Below, piece by piece: positions 19,677 through 30,192 of a stretch of DNA of 64,000 nucleotides. Each line of letters opens with the position of its first letter. Positions within the stretch are counted from its first letter, which is position 1. The notes beneath the pieces were generated by a model. That model saw only the letters and a list, made by a program, of their open reading frames with translations. It made no database searches and was not told where the DNA came from. The stretch is from Bryopsis sp. KO-2023. Taxonomy: Eukaryota > Chlorophyta > Ulvophyceae > Bryopsidales > Bryopsidaceae. A program made the position numbers and the translations under genes. The stretch is from NCBI GenBank assembly GCA_030272585.1, contig BSYQ01000003.1, forward strand, positions 806,001 to 870,000. The letters run 5' to 3'.

Positions 19677-22600
19677 ATGCGTGTTTTCCTGGTGGTGGTG
19701 GTTTCCTTGCTCCTGGGGAGTACCTGGACTGGGGGCCTCGTGAACGCCGACGGGCTGTCCGCAGGTGTGCACTAAGTGTTATGAGTCCTGTAAGCAAGGA
19801 AACGAAGAAACTCAAGACATGAAAACATTAACAGGACACTACATAAAAATGCTTTCAAGTCCACCCCCACGCGCAGTGCCTTGTGTTATTTTGTCACGGT
19901 GTCGTGTGACCCCGAAAAAGCGAAACTGGGCTCCGCTGTACAACGGGCGTTCCTGTGCAACTTTGCTGTTCTTTGTTCTTGGGGACTCGTGGTGTGCTTA
20001 ACGCTTTCAGCCCAACGCTGGGGAAAACGCCTCTCGCTTTGGTCGCGCCAGTTCACACAGTGCCTTCACGTTCTTGCAGGTCTCAACAGAATCCTGTTGT
20101 CGGAAAACGTGACCAGAGTTAGTGAATCCGAGAAGGACTCTCTTCACACCATCGTCTCAGGTGCCACCAGTGGCAACATTGTGATCCTGGAATTCGGTGA
20201 AGTCCAATTAACAGAGTCACTGGCACCATCAGCATCCGATGTCACCATAATAGGAAAATCAGGAGACCAAAAGCCCATCATAAAATGCCCAGAAGATGGA
20301 CCTGCGGTGCTAGTGAAGTGGGTGGAAACACATACCTGTCCTGTTCTCTTTTAAATGTGAGCAATGGTCAACTTCATCTGCGAAAGCGAGCAAAAAAACA
20401 GGAACAGAGTGAAGGAAATAAACGCTTGTGTGTTGGTGGTCTCAGGTTAAAGGGAGTTAAACTGATTGATGTCCAGATCCAAGGATGCTCTTCGACTGCG
20501 GTCCGTGTGACACCATTCCAGAATTCAAAAGAAAGCACGGTGGTGATCAACCAAGTCAATTTTCTGGACAATGGAAACCTTAACAATGACCTTGGGGGTG
20601 CCATCAGGCTGGATCCAATGTCGTATGCAACAATATCCAACTGCAACTTTTCAGGGAATCGAGCCAGGCGGGGAGGAGCTATTTACGTGGAAAACTCTGA
20701 AGTCACCATCCAGAATTCTACCTTTTCTGGAAACAGTGCCATGTCCAACGGAGGAGCCATTTATGACATAGATAAGACGTCCCTTCGAAAAGGTCCTAAA
20801 GGGCTTCTGGAGGTTTCCTCGGAACTCACACTCGAGGTATCTTTCTCGAGATTTGCGAATAATACAGTAACAACAGGAATGGAGGACAGGACAGGTCTTT
20901 TGAACGTCCTGGGAGCTCCCCTGGAGGACTCCCAGTTCCTGTTGTTGATGCATTCGGGCACCTCGGGTGGTGGCCTCTACGTCACAGGTCTGGGCCTTGT
21001 CTCAGTACGCAATTGTGCGTTCGTGGCGAATAAAGCACCTGCAGGCGGGGCGATCTTTTTAGGCAACAATCTAAACGCCCTCATTGGAGAGGTCGGATTC
21101 GAGGACAACACCGTTCGTAATGAATCTGAAGACATCGACACACCGGAAGGATCCTTCAAAGACTTACAAGCTAGATTCAACGAAAAGGGCATGCATGGGG
21201 GGGCACTCTACTCAGCTGCGACGGCCCCTGGCACCTTATCCATCTCTCAATCCTCCTTCAAACGAAATGTTGGGATGTACGGTGGCGGGGTGCATGTCGT
21301 CGGGCCAAAGTTTATGAAGCTGACTATGAAAAGCGTTAGCTTCGAGGGGAACAGGGGGGTCAACGGGGGTGGGGGCCTTGTTATCAGAAATCTCCTGAAC
21401 GTCCAGTTGAGTCGTGTTGGGTTTTCAAATAACAGCGGGCACTCAGGAGGAGGGTTGTTGATTACAAATGGTGCAGAAGCTATCATTGGCCCCACCGCAC
21501 ACTTCCAGGGAAACAGTGGGGTTGAGGGGGGAGGGATCATGTGCTTCGGAGCAGGTCAGTTTTCGATTGTTCCTTTTTCTTTTTTTCTTTTTTTTTTGGG
21601 GGGGGGGATGCAGAGGAGAGGGGATTCACTTGTTCCCTATATTATGGGATCCTGTTGCCAATATTCAGGAATGTTAATTATAAAAACACATGCTGCTTCC
21701 AATCAAAACATTTCAAGGTTTCTTGTGGTTATGTCTTGAAATTCAGATTGTATCAAAAATGTACGTGCAAGAATTGCAGTCATGGCCTGAAGCGATATGA
21801 TTTTTTTATTTCTTTTTATGCTAGGTGATGTTCTTCTTGATGGAGTGTCAATTGTGGATAATTTCGCTCAGCTCAATGGTGGCGGCGGCTCTTTCGTCGC
21901 TTCAATTGCAACCTCCCCTGTGGCTCTACAGGTGTGCAAACTTAAGCAACGCAGTGTAGTTGTAGCGTAGTTGCTCAATTTAGTCTGTCTGACTAGCTAG
22001 AATAAGGTTATAGATCTCCAAACTCACGTCTTGCAAGCAATGGCAAAGTATGGAGATACGTTGGTGAGGGGGGGGGGTAAGGTTAAGAGCATAAATCGTC
22101 CCATCTCTGGCAGCAGAATGAGTAGCAAAGCTACAATTTTGTGCTAAAATTCTCCAGTCTGTTCATCTTTATTTTTTTTTTTTCTCCCTGCAGGATGTCA
22201 GTTTTGTCAGCAACACGGCAATGAAAGGGGGCGGGGCATATTTTGACGAAGTTTCAGAGATCGATATTCGAAGAACGGCTGCATTCAAATCGAACAAAGC
22301 TCTATCTGGTGGGGCGATCATGGTGATCATGGGGAGTAGAATTAGAAATGAAGTCCTTTTCTCAAGGGCCGAGTTCGTCGGCAACGTTGCTGGTGAAGAA
22401 GTCTGCCAAGGAGCGGAGTCTGGCAGGATAGCTTGTGACAAGGTCTGCATCCATTAGAGAATCACAATTCACTTTTTTTGACTGCCTGTTCGAATGTCTG
22501 CTTGTCTCAACAAGGTTGAGGTTTCTCTCTTTCCAGGAATTTGTCAGATATGTTGTGCGTTGGGCATGATCGAATGTTTTTCTGACTGTTTTCTGCAGCT

Positions 22601-23226
22601 CCGAGATGATTCTTCGTCCTGTGGGAAGGGCGGTGGGGCTGCCGTGTGTTTAATGCTCAATGACCTTCCCTCTCAGGCACCAGCTTCAGTACTGTTTCAA
22701 AGAGTCTCTTTTGCTGACAACGTGGCCAGTAATGGAGGTAGACAAACCTGCAGCTTCTTATTCTAACCATGAAATTGTTGCTTTTCCTGATCATGTTCTC
22801 AGTCATGACAGACATTTTCTTGAAACAAACAGCTTACAAACTTTTACTTTATGCTTTTTTCGAACAAACACATTACAATCTATAAACAACCCAACCAAGT
22901 CGTGCTTTCCCTAGTATGTAACGCTGGTTCTGAGAAAGATGGGGTGATATCGAATGATTTCAGGGATAAATTTTGCTTGTTTGTTTTCCATAGGAGCTCT
23001 GCATGTGCTGACGGCTGGCAGCGGGTGGCGCCAGTCCTGCCCTCTGGAGATATCCCGTCCTCGACGAAACCCTTGTCGAACTGTACAGCTTATTAATCCA
23101 TTTTTCTCGTCAGGGATCACAACAGACACTATTTTCGCCAGCGACACATCCGTTGTGTATCTTTCACAAGGCACACCGACCGTGGGAGTCCAAGCTTTCG
23201 TACGACTAGATTGGTTTTTGGGTTGA
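19677..23226 (+). CDS. Secreted Pmp-like right-handed beta-helix protein
   Basis: Seven exons: 19677-19764, 20080-20317, 20446-21554, 21825-21931, 22194-22442, 22599-22737 and 22994-23226, giving 720 aa with all phases consistent. Exon 1 encodes a clear signal peptide (MRVFLVVVVVSLLLGSTWTG). The body is a parallel beta-helix of repeats carrying paired motifs of the GGAI/GGGL type and FxxN type (for example NCNFSGNRARRGGAIYV, FSGNSAMSNGGAIYD, FVANKAPAGGAIF), the hallmark of the polymorphic outer-membrane protein repeat family first described in Chlamydia and also found in many algae and oomycetes. At least ten such rungs are visible. No autotransporter barrel and no C-terminal membrane helix are seen, so a secreted or cell-surface protein is likely. 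The function is unknown; binding or adhesion is an inference. Confidence 0.82.
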
Positions 23227-24208
23227 GAAACAGACAAAAAAAAAACAAAAGAAAAACAAGAAATGTGAAAACCCCACAAAAAATGAACGGTAATAGTAGT
23301 AGGGTAAAAACGGAGTCGAAATCGAGCTCATTGCATGCATGCATATTGGGAGGACAAAGAATCGTGATCTTCCGGTTCAGGTATTTTTTTGGTTACGCTT
23401 ATGGTTGGGGGATGGCAAGACAAGGCAAGACATGCCCTAGAAACCAAGGAAACGAAAAAAGGATTTATATGTGGATATGAACATGTACATACATGAAATA
23501 TATGCACATATCTATGTGAGTGTTTCTGAGCCTTCTTTTGTGTTTCGAAGAAATAAACTTGTAATCTTTGGGCTTCAATGAGTCAATATGGCACCTGTTC
23601 AGTTAAGGGAGGAGGTCTTGGATTCATTTCTGGGAGAGAAAATTCTTTGTGGGGGGAAGAGGAAAAAAAAAACAAAAAAGGGGTTAGGAAGGAGGGGGTT
23701 TTGTATGTAACGGAGGGAGTCGGCAGTGAAGAGGGGAAAGGTAACCTGGGTATAAAGGTCGCCCAATTTTCGAGTTTCTGTGATTTGCGAACTGGGTATT
23801 CTCATGTTTACTTTGGAAGGTGTCACGATTCTGAGTCATAACCGTCACGTGAGTCTGAATAAAGATGTCACACATCAATTACGTAATGCCCAGACGTTCT
23901 ACGATGTGACGCTGGTTCGACGTTTCGCCGACGTCTTTCCTGTCATTCTCAGACACGATACAGTACATTGTTAGTCAGGCAGTGGCTGCGAAACAAGCCC
24001 ACCCCTCCTGTTCGTTTTCCCAATTCGCTCCTGCGTTCCCGAAGCACAGGAAAGGTTCTTTACCAACTGTGTTGGTTTTAACGGACGGTCGCGGCTTGTC
24101 GGGGTATTTCCTTGCAGTAATCTTCTTCAGTCTGCTGCAGGCCCGCACTTTGTGACGTGCTCGGGAGGAGGGGTTCGTGATCTCTTTAGTGGAAAGGAAA
24201 CGATAACC
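23227..24208. other. Intergenic region
   Basis: 3' flank of the Pmp-like gene and promoter region of the coiled-coil gene. I see no gene in it. Confidence 0.5.
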
Positions 24209-25864
24209 ATGGTGGCGGTAAACCAGCCAATGCTTGTTGAGGAAGACGACGGGCGTGCGCCCGTCGTCGTGGGCAGCAACCCAAACATTGTTCACGAGAG
24301 CCCTGGCTCGGAGGAACTCAATAATGAAGCGCAGGAGACTAGGCAGCTGGTGTCGGATGACGAGATGGTGGACAGGGGTACGGAAGAAGCGCAGAGGAAG
24401 GTCAAGATTTTTTGCACCGCTGCGAAGGCTGGGCTTCTGGGAGCGCCAGTGGACTCCAGTGTGGACTCCAGCCGGTATTACGAGAACGAAGCCGAGCGGG
24501 TGCTGAGTTTGGAGTCTGGGTTGAAAGCGAAAACGAGGGACAACGAATCTCTCTTGGCCAGGATCTTCGAGTTCGAGCGAGAACGCGTCGAGCTTTCCGA
24601 AGAGAAGGACCTGCTCAAAGAGCAGCTGTTGTCGAAGTCGAAACGGGTGGCGGATCTGGAGGCAAGGGTTGGGGGTCTTATGAGGGAGCGAGAGCGTTCG
24701 AAAGGACCCACCCCCCTCTCCAGCAACACTGCCGACGCGCAGAGCAGGCTGGTGGCGGCCGAGACTCAGTGCAGGCGCTTGAAGCAGGAGCGTGAAACGA
24801 CCACAACGCAGAACCGCATCTTGCGCAACCAGGTCGACGCGTACATAACTTCCCTGAAGAAGAGCGACGACGCGAACAAGGTCTTGCAGGAGAAGCTCGA
24901 CGCCGCGAACGCCGAAGTCAAGGACGTCAGGAAGGACTCCAGTATGAACTCTGCTGCTTTGCGTGCGTTAAGCGGGCAAGTCGCCACTCAGGAAATGGAA
25001 AATTCGAGTTTGACCCGATCGGCGGATTTTCTGGACAGTGTGCATCGTGAATTGCGTCGGGAAGTCGTCGATTTGCAGTCGCGCCTGGCGGGCGTCGGCA
25101 TGGAGGTGCTCTCGCTCAGGGATCTCAACGCAAGGCTCGACACGGAAAATTTGGCGAGACTCGAGAAAGAAAACGCCAACCTCAAATCGGCGTTACAAAA
25201 ATCGCAAAACGCCCTCGCATGTCGGGAGAGAGATCTCCATGCGCTGGAGGGCGCGCACAGGAGCGTCCAATCCGTTCTTCGCGCTTCCAAGAAATTGCAG
25301 GCCTCAGCGGCAGAGAGGGTGAGGGAACTGCAAGGAGTGGAGGCCAAAAATATGGAGCTCACGGTGGCCTTGGAGAAATCGAGCAAGGCTGATCAGGAAT
25401 TAAGTGTTTTGAAAGGAGTGCACAGAAGCATGTTGTCTGTCATGGGCGCCTCTAAGGTAAAACAGACAAGGATGATCCAGGCACAGGAGGAGTTGAAAAC
25501 GAACCTCCAGATGCTCCAGGAGCAATTTCAAGAGGCTCAGTCGGCATTGGCCATGAAGGAGGACGAAGTGAAATCTCTTGGAGAGGCGCTGGAGACTGCG
25601 CAGGCTGAGGCGGAGGTTCTGAAAGGAATCTCCCTGGTGGACAGGTCGCTGATCAATGCCTCGAGCAACCAAAAGGCCAGCTTTGTGGATGCCGCTCAGC
25701 AAGCTTTAAAGGAGAAGGAAGTCGGCATTGCTGAGAATCGCAAACTGGCCAAGGAGCTTGCGAAAGTGAAAAGCCAGAAAGGGCTGTCCAATGTCGATCT
25801 GGTTGCTCTTGCAGTCGGCGGTTTGGTCGCCACCCTGCTTTTCGCCTTCTTGGTCAAAATGTGA
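24209..25864 (+). CDS. Tail-anchored coiled-coil protein
   Basis: A single-exon gene of 551 aa. The ATG at 24209 lies in an ACCATGG context. Residues 1-90 are acidic and low in structure; about 95-520 are nearly continuous heptad-rich coiled coil (Leu/Glu/Lys/Arg/Gln). The C-terminus is one hydrophobic helix (LVALAVGGLVATLLFAFLV) followed by two residues, the layout of a tail-anchored protein facing the cytosol, as in golgins and other membrane tethers. Within the coil a unit with G.HRS..SV..ASK recurs about 75 residues apart (GAHRSVQSVLRASK, GVHRSMLSVMGASK, then a weaker third copy), which points to internal duplication. I do not recognise the family; the tether role is inferred from architecture only. 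The lack of introns contrasts with its neighbours. Confidence 0.75.
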   Translation: MVAVNQPMLVEEDDGRAPVVVGSNPNIVHESPGSEELNNEAQETRQLVSDDEMVDRGTEEAQRKVKIFCTAAKAGLLGAPVDSSVDSSRYYENEAERVLSLESGLKAKTRDNESLLARIFEFERERVELSEEKDLLKEQLLSKSKRVADLEARVGGLMRERERSKGPTPLSSNTADAQSRLVAAETQCRRLKQERETTTTQNRILRNQVDAYITSLKKSDDANKVLQEKLDAANAEVKDVRKDSSMNSAALRALSGQVATQEMENSSLTRSADFLDSVHRELRREVVDLQSRLAGVGMEVLSLRDLNARLDTENLARLEKENANLKSALQKSQNALACRERDLHALEGAHRSVQSVLRASKKLQASAAERVRELQGVEAKNMELTVALEKSSKADQELSVLKGVHRSMLSVMGASKVKQTRMIQAQEELKTNLQMLQEQFQEAQSALAMKEDEVKSLGEALETAQAEAEVLKGISLVDRSLINASSNQKASFVDAAQQALKEKEVGIAENRKLAKELAKVKSQKGLSNVDLVALAVGGLVATLLFAFLVKM

Positions 25865-26750
25865 AGAGACCCCTGTGATCAAAATCCCCCACACTGGGCA
25901 GCTAATAAACCCTCCATGAGGTGCATGCGCGAGGGTTGTGATTCGATCGCTTGAGGGCACACATGCTCGTACAAGGATTCAAAGTTGAAACTTCTAATAA
26001 TAAAACAAATCAAACATTAGGGAGGGAGCAGGGTCCTCAAAATGTTTTTGTTCCTTCTTTTTTTTCGGGTTAAGAGTAGGACTTTGATTTTGAATTTTGT
26101 GTTATTATTTTTTTGTGATCCAAAAAAAATCTACGGTTACCGCGAATATCAGGGAAACTAGGGAAACCAGTTTTTTTTTTTATTGTTTCCAGTTTGATGT
26201 TCTATACCTTTGTATTTTTGAGGGTAGGGGGAAATTGAACTGATGAGATGATGGGTCACTGGTTGGGATTAAAGCAAAAAAGGGAAACAATTTACTTTCT
26301 GTGATCAATTGGGAACAGGGTTTTATAAAAAGCTGTCAGTCATGGAGCTTGCAGCATTTGGGTTTTTTTCTTAGATATTTGGGGGGGGAAACAAGCCTCC
26401 GTTCAGTTTTTTTACCTCGTTTCACGGTCGTATCTTTGTGGTGGGCGAGCATGTGTGGTGGTGGGGAGGGATTTTCGAAGCCCGTGAAAAAAATTTGGGG
26501 GGGGGGAAGAAACCCGAACAGCAAGAGGGCGTTTGGCCGAGCCGATTTGTATTCTTTAAAAGGAAAAAAATAGCTTGTGTTCGCTTGCACGAATTGCGTG
26601 AATTTCACGATTGCGCCGCAACCCATTCTCTCAACCTCTGTGCTTTCCCGCAGCGACGCCCCACGACGCGATCCACGGTGAGGATTACGTGGGGATGAGG
26701 TCTGCTGGTTCCACCTTCCGTTACATTTTCAACGATGTACCCCCATGTCT
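25865..26750. other. Intergenic region
   Basis: A/T-rich DNA with T-runs and a G9 run; no supported gene up to the start of the inverted repeat. Confidence 0.5.
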
Positions 26751-26824
26751 GCCACTCCCATGTCCGCTTCTCCCGCGAACGCCAAAGTCCGACATACACG
26801 CATACAGCTCACACAGACGTGGCA
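26751..26824 (+). repeat. Left arm of a perfect 74-bp inverted repeat
   Basis: The reverse complement of this arm equals 27014-27087 at all 74 positions by direct reading. Similarity fades outside the arms. The 189-bp loop between them holds telomere-like repeats and GC-rich DNA. Confidence 0.95.
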
Positions 26825-26848
26825 AAACCAAAAATAGTAAGGTTTTTT

Positions 26849-26900
26849 TTAGGGTTTAGGGTTTAGGGTTTTAGGGTTTTAGGGTTTAGGGTTTAGGGTT
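26849..26900 (+). repeat. Interstitial telomere-like repeats, TTTAGGG type
   Basis: About seven units of TTTAGGG, some with an extra T (TTTTAGGG), run head to tail. TTTAGGG is the plant/algal-type telomere sequence. The block is internal, within the loop of an inverted repeat. Confidence 0.9.
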
Positions 26901-27013
26901 GCGCGAACGGCGCGCGCCGAGCGATCGGGGTAGACCGGCGCGACCGCGGGATAGACCGGCGCGCGCGAAGCGACTGCGTTAGACGGGCGCGCCGCCGATC
27001 GGACTGTAACGCG
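26901..27013. repeat. GC-rich segment with repeated TAGAC(C/G)GGCGCG motif
   Basis: Three spaced copies of TAGACCGGCGCG or TAGACGGGCGCG in a strongly CpG-rich 110-bp stretch between the telomere-like block and the right inverted arm. Its base composition is unlike the A/T-rich surroundings. Confidence 0.6.
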
Positions 27014-27087
27014 TGCCACGTCTGTGTGAGCTGTATGCGTGTATGTCGGACTTTGGCGTTCGCGGGAGAAGCGGACATGGGAGTGGC
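27014..27087 (-). repeat. Right arm of the perfect 74-bp inverted repeat
   Basis: Perfect reverse complement of 26751-26824. It ends about 180 bp upstream of the first AKR-like gene, so it may overlap that gene's promoter or 5' UTR. Confidence 0.95.
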
Positions 27088-27264
27088 GGACACGGTGTAT
27101 AATCTTTTCAACGGCCTGGGCGTGCCGCCGCGGATCCCCGTCATATCATCTCATGACGAAGCAGATCATTGCGACTTCTCTTTTGAATGACATTTGGAAA
27201 CGCGCAGCGTGTTGTAGTTCTGTGCTCGGCTCTGTTAAGGCCGCTACTCTTTCGGCCGCTCGTC

Positions 27265-30192
27265 ATGACCACTGCCGATCCCGCCCCTTCTCAGTTCTTT
27301 TGTCTCAGTCCACCGCCCCCTGGAACCGGGCAACAGAGATGCGTTGAAGATCTGGTCGCGTCGCTGGATAAAGCGACGGGCCTTGGGGCTCGCATGATAG
27401 ACATAACAGACGTCGCGCACTTGGAGTTCTTAGGTGATCTTCTGTCCGCGGCGCTTGATTGGTTCAGATAGACTACGACGGCAGTGAGGGCGGATTGGGA
27501 CCCGCGAAAGTGCAACTCGCTTCGCATTTTATTTTGGGGACTGGCCTGGGGTGCATTTCGTTCGCTTTCAGAGGTGGAACCGCGCTCGCACCTACACTGA
27601 GGGGCAATTCTCGAGGCTTTGTATTGACGCAAGTGCGAAGCGAATCAAGTCGACGTCTATGTGGAAACTTCTTGTGTTGTGGCGTCGTAGGGGACGTTTT
27701 GCGCTCTCGGCGCTCCAAGTTTGTTTTCGCATTGCGTTTTGGGCGTGTGAGGGGTCGATCGTCGGTGCGAACGGACTCCAGCCCTCGAGCAGTGCGACGC
27801 GCCTGCGAACATCTGTTGTGGACTTCGAACATTGGATACGTGGATCTCTTTTACCAGGAGGTGGCGGACCCAGAAACACCCATCGAGCGAACCATGTGGG
27901 AACTGAGGGTACGAACGAAGCTATGCTGAAACGAGCAACGGCTGCGTTTTCTCGCGGGCCGTTCCGTTCGAAGGCGTCTGAGCTGGGCATGACCTGCGTC
28001 GGGTATTCTCCTTGCGAATCACTTTAGCTTGGTTTTCTTGTGCAGGAGCTGGTGTCGGAAGGCAAGGTGAAGTATGTCGGTTTGGCCGTCGACGACACCG
28101 AGCTTCTGAAGCGGGCGTGCAAGATTCAGCCTGTGGCGTGCGTCTGTCTAGAGTGGTCTTTGTGGAAGCAAAGAAGTCTTGACAAGGTCGTGGGGGTCGC
28201 CAGGGAGCAGGGTTTGGCGATTCTGGCCAGAAATCCATTGGGGGGGTGTGACGTATCACTCTCTCCGTTTGATTCTCGACCTGACGCGGAAGGGCTTAGG
28301 TGAGTGCTTATGCCGTAATGCGCTCTCAGCATCACGTGATCTTGCAGTCGAAATGCAAAAATAGCACCACACTGTCAGTCTCAGGGAATCTGTGGGAAAA
28401 GGATTCACCATCACAACATCCTGGGCTCTATCGTTTGTTCCTGAGTGGATAATGTATTTTGCATTGCAGTGAGAAGGTGGGGGATATGCTGAACAGACAG
28501 AACATGCACCTCATGTCGAAGCTGGAGGAGTTAACCTTGGATCCTGGCCAAGTGCTGGCTGACAGGGTGGCGAGCGTCAGTGCAGCCCAGGATTGCCGCA
28601 TCACTTCGGCACTCTCTTCCGTCCTTGACAAACATTTCAGGGTGGTTGAGGAGGCATTGGCGGAGATCCTGGAATGTACATCCCTGGTTAATAAACTGAA
28701 GGGAGTGTTGATGAACCACAACGCTGCCTTTATTGGCAAGACTATCACTGTAACTATCAACCAGAGAAAACGACTTTTGCGCAAGCTCGAAACCTGGAGG
28801 GAAGGCTTGGCCACTGATGGGTCTTTGGTGGTACGTGAAAAGATAATAAATAAATAAATAAACTTATATATATATGTAGCCCCAGGGTAGAGAGCTAGAT
28901 ATGGACAATGGGATGATACGGTGGTTTATTTCTGAGTCAGACTACAACACATTTCCGTGAGCGGACTGCACTCGGCGTATTGGCCTTGTGTAAAACAATT
29001 TCAATTTTTTGAAAAGTATATCCCCAACCTCTCCTCAAGCATATATTGTTTTGGATTTTTTTCTTAATTTTGATCATGTTTTGTTGCTGCTGCGCAGGTA
29101 GCCTTGCAAAAGACACTGTTTGCTCAAGGGCAGCACTTTGTGAATAAAGTCCTCAAGATAAGGTTGCGTCAAAACGAGGCGCTGCTGAGGAGGGTGTCCT
29201 TGTTGCTGCCACACGACAGTGAAGTGCAAAGATGTCTGGGAAACGTATTGGTGAAACAAAGGGACGGCCTCAAGCGCTGGCTGTCCCTCAAGAAGGACAA
29301 GATGGCAACGAATTTGTTGTCCGGACTTGAGCAACTGAGGTCCAAGTATCCATCCACGATCAAGGGTCAATTGCTGGAAATTCGGAAACAACAGGAATCT
29401 CAGGTGGGGTTAAACGAAAACCTGAAAAAAGCTTCGGCTTTTGCTTTCCCCGGATTAAAACATTCAACCCAGAGTGTAAAAAAGGAGGAAATGAGGCTGT
29501 TAATAACGGGACATAAATGGGGGTTGTTTTTTGTTAAGTTTATACTTAAGCTGATTCCAAAAACGAATTCCAGACAAATATTTGGCAAGGGGTATGCATT
29601 AATATTCTGCCTTCTCTGTGTGTGTTTTTTTTTGAAAAAGGTGCTCGAAGAAATTGTACCGCTTCTGGGTGAAGACTCCAGGATGCGCGAATCCATGGAG
29701 GGTTTGATCCAGAACCACAGCAGGGCTTTCGAGGACAGCCTCGCAGAGACCGACTTTTTGCACGAGGGGAGTGCGATCGCGATCAAGTTTCAAAAACTAG
29801 CACGGGAACAATCCGATGACATGCTGGGTAGGCTGCCATCGATGGTGGAGGGTAGTGATAATTCATGCGATCAAGTCGCCTGCGGCTGTTCGGTCGGTCG
29901 AGGTTCTCACGAGGAGGGGGATTTCTCGGACTGCCCCGATCCATCGACGGCGCTCAAACGAGTGAGTTCGGTGATGTCTGGACGGGTGAGGGAGGTGGCG
30001 TCTCGTCGGGGTTGCAAAGAGCAGCAAGTTGCGTTGGCATGGATGGTACAACAGGGGGAAGATGTTTTGCCGGTGGTTAGAGTGAAAGATTCCAAAGATA
30101 TAGTTTCGGTGGTGGAAGGAACACGGATGGCACTCACAGATGAAGAAATGGTTATTTTGTATGCGGGCAATGGTGTTGATCCGGTTGGGTGA
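27265..30192 (+). CDS. AKR-like pseudoenzyme with a large helical insertion (copy 1)
   Basis: Exons 27265-27433, 27691-27908, 28046-28299, 28470-28830, 29098-29403 and 29641-30192 give 619 aa. The first ~210 residues follow the aldo-keto reductase barrel (MIDITDVAHLEFLGDVL; YVDLFYQEVADPETPIERTM; LVSEGKVKYVGLAV; AREQGLAILARNPLGG), closest to bacterial-type YakC/IolS AKRs. A segment of about 310 residues, made of amphipathic helices with a recurring hydrophobic...RQ/QN...L pattern, follows. The AKR C-terminus then resumes (REVASRRGCKEQQVALAWM). Of the tetrad Asp-Tyr-Lys-His, Asp is kept, but the Tyr position is not Tyr, Lys is Arg (FALRFG) and His is Glu (FYQEV), so reductase activity is unlikely. 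The first strand is not evident, so an upstream exon may be missing. Intron 29404-29640 is also open in frame and could be retained. A paralogue lies at 61017-63617. Confidence 0.72.

Noticed and set aside
26605..26799. Minus-strand frame in the left inverted arm resembling the frame in the right arm
   Set aside because: The similarity is explained by the inverted repeat itself; the frames diverge at once outside the arms.
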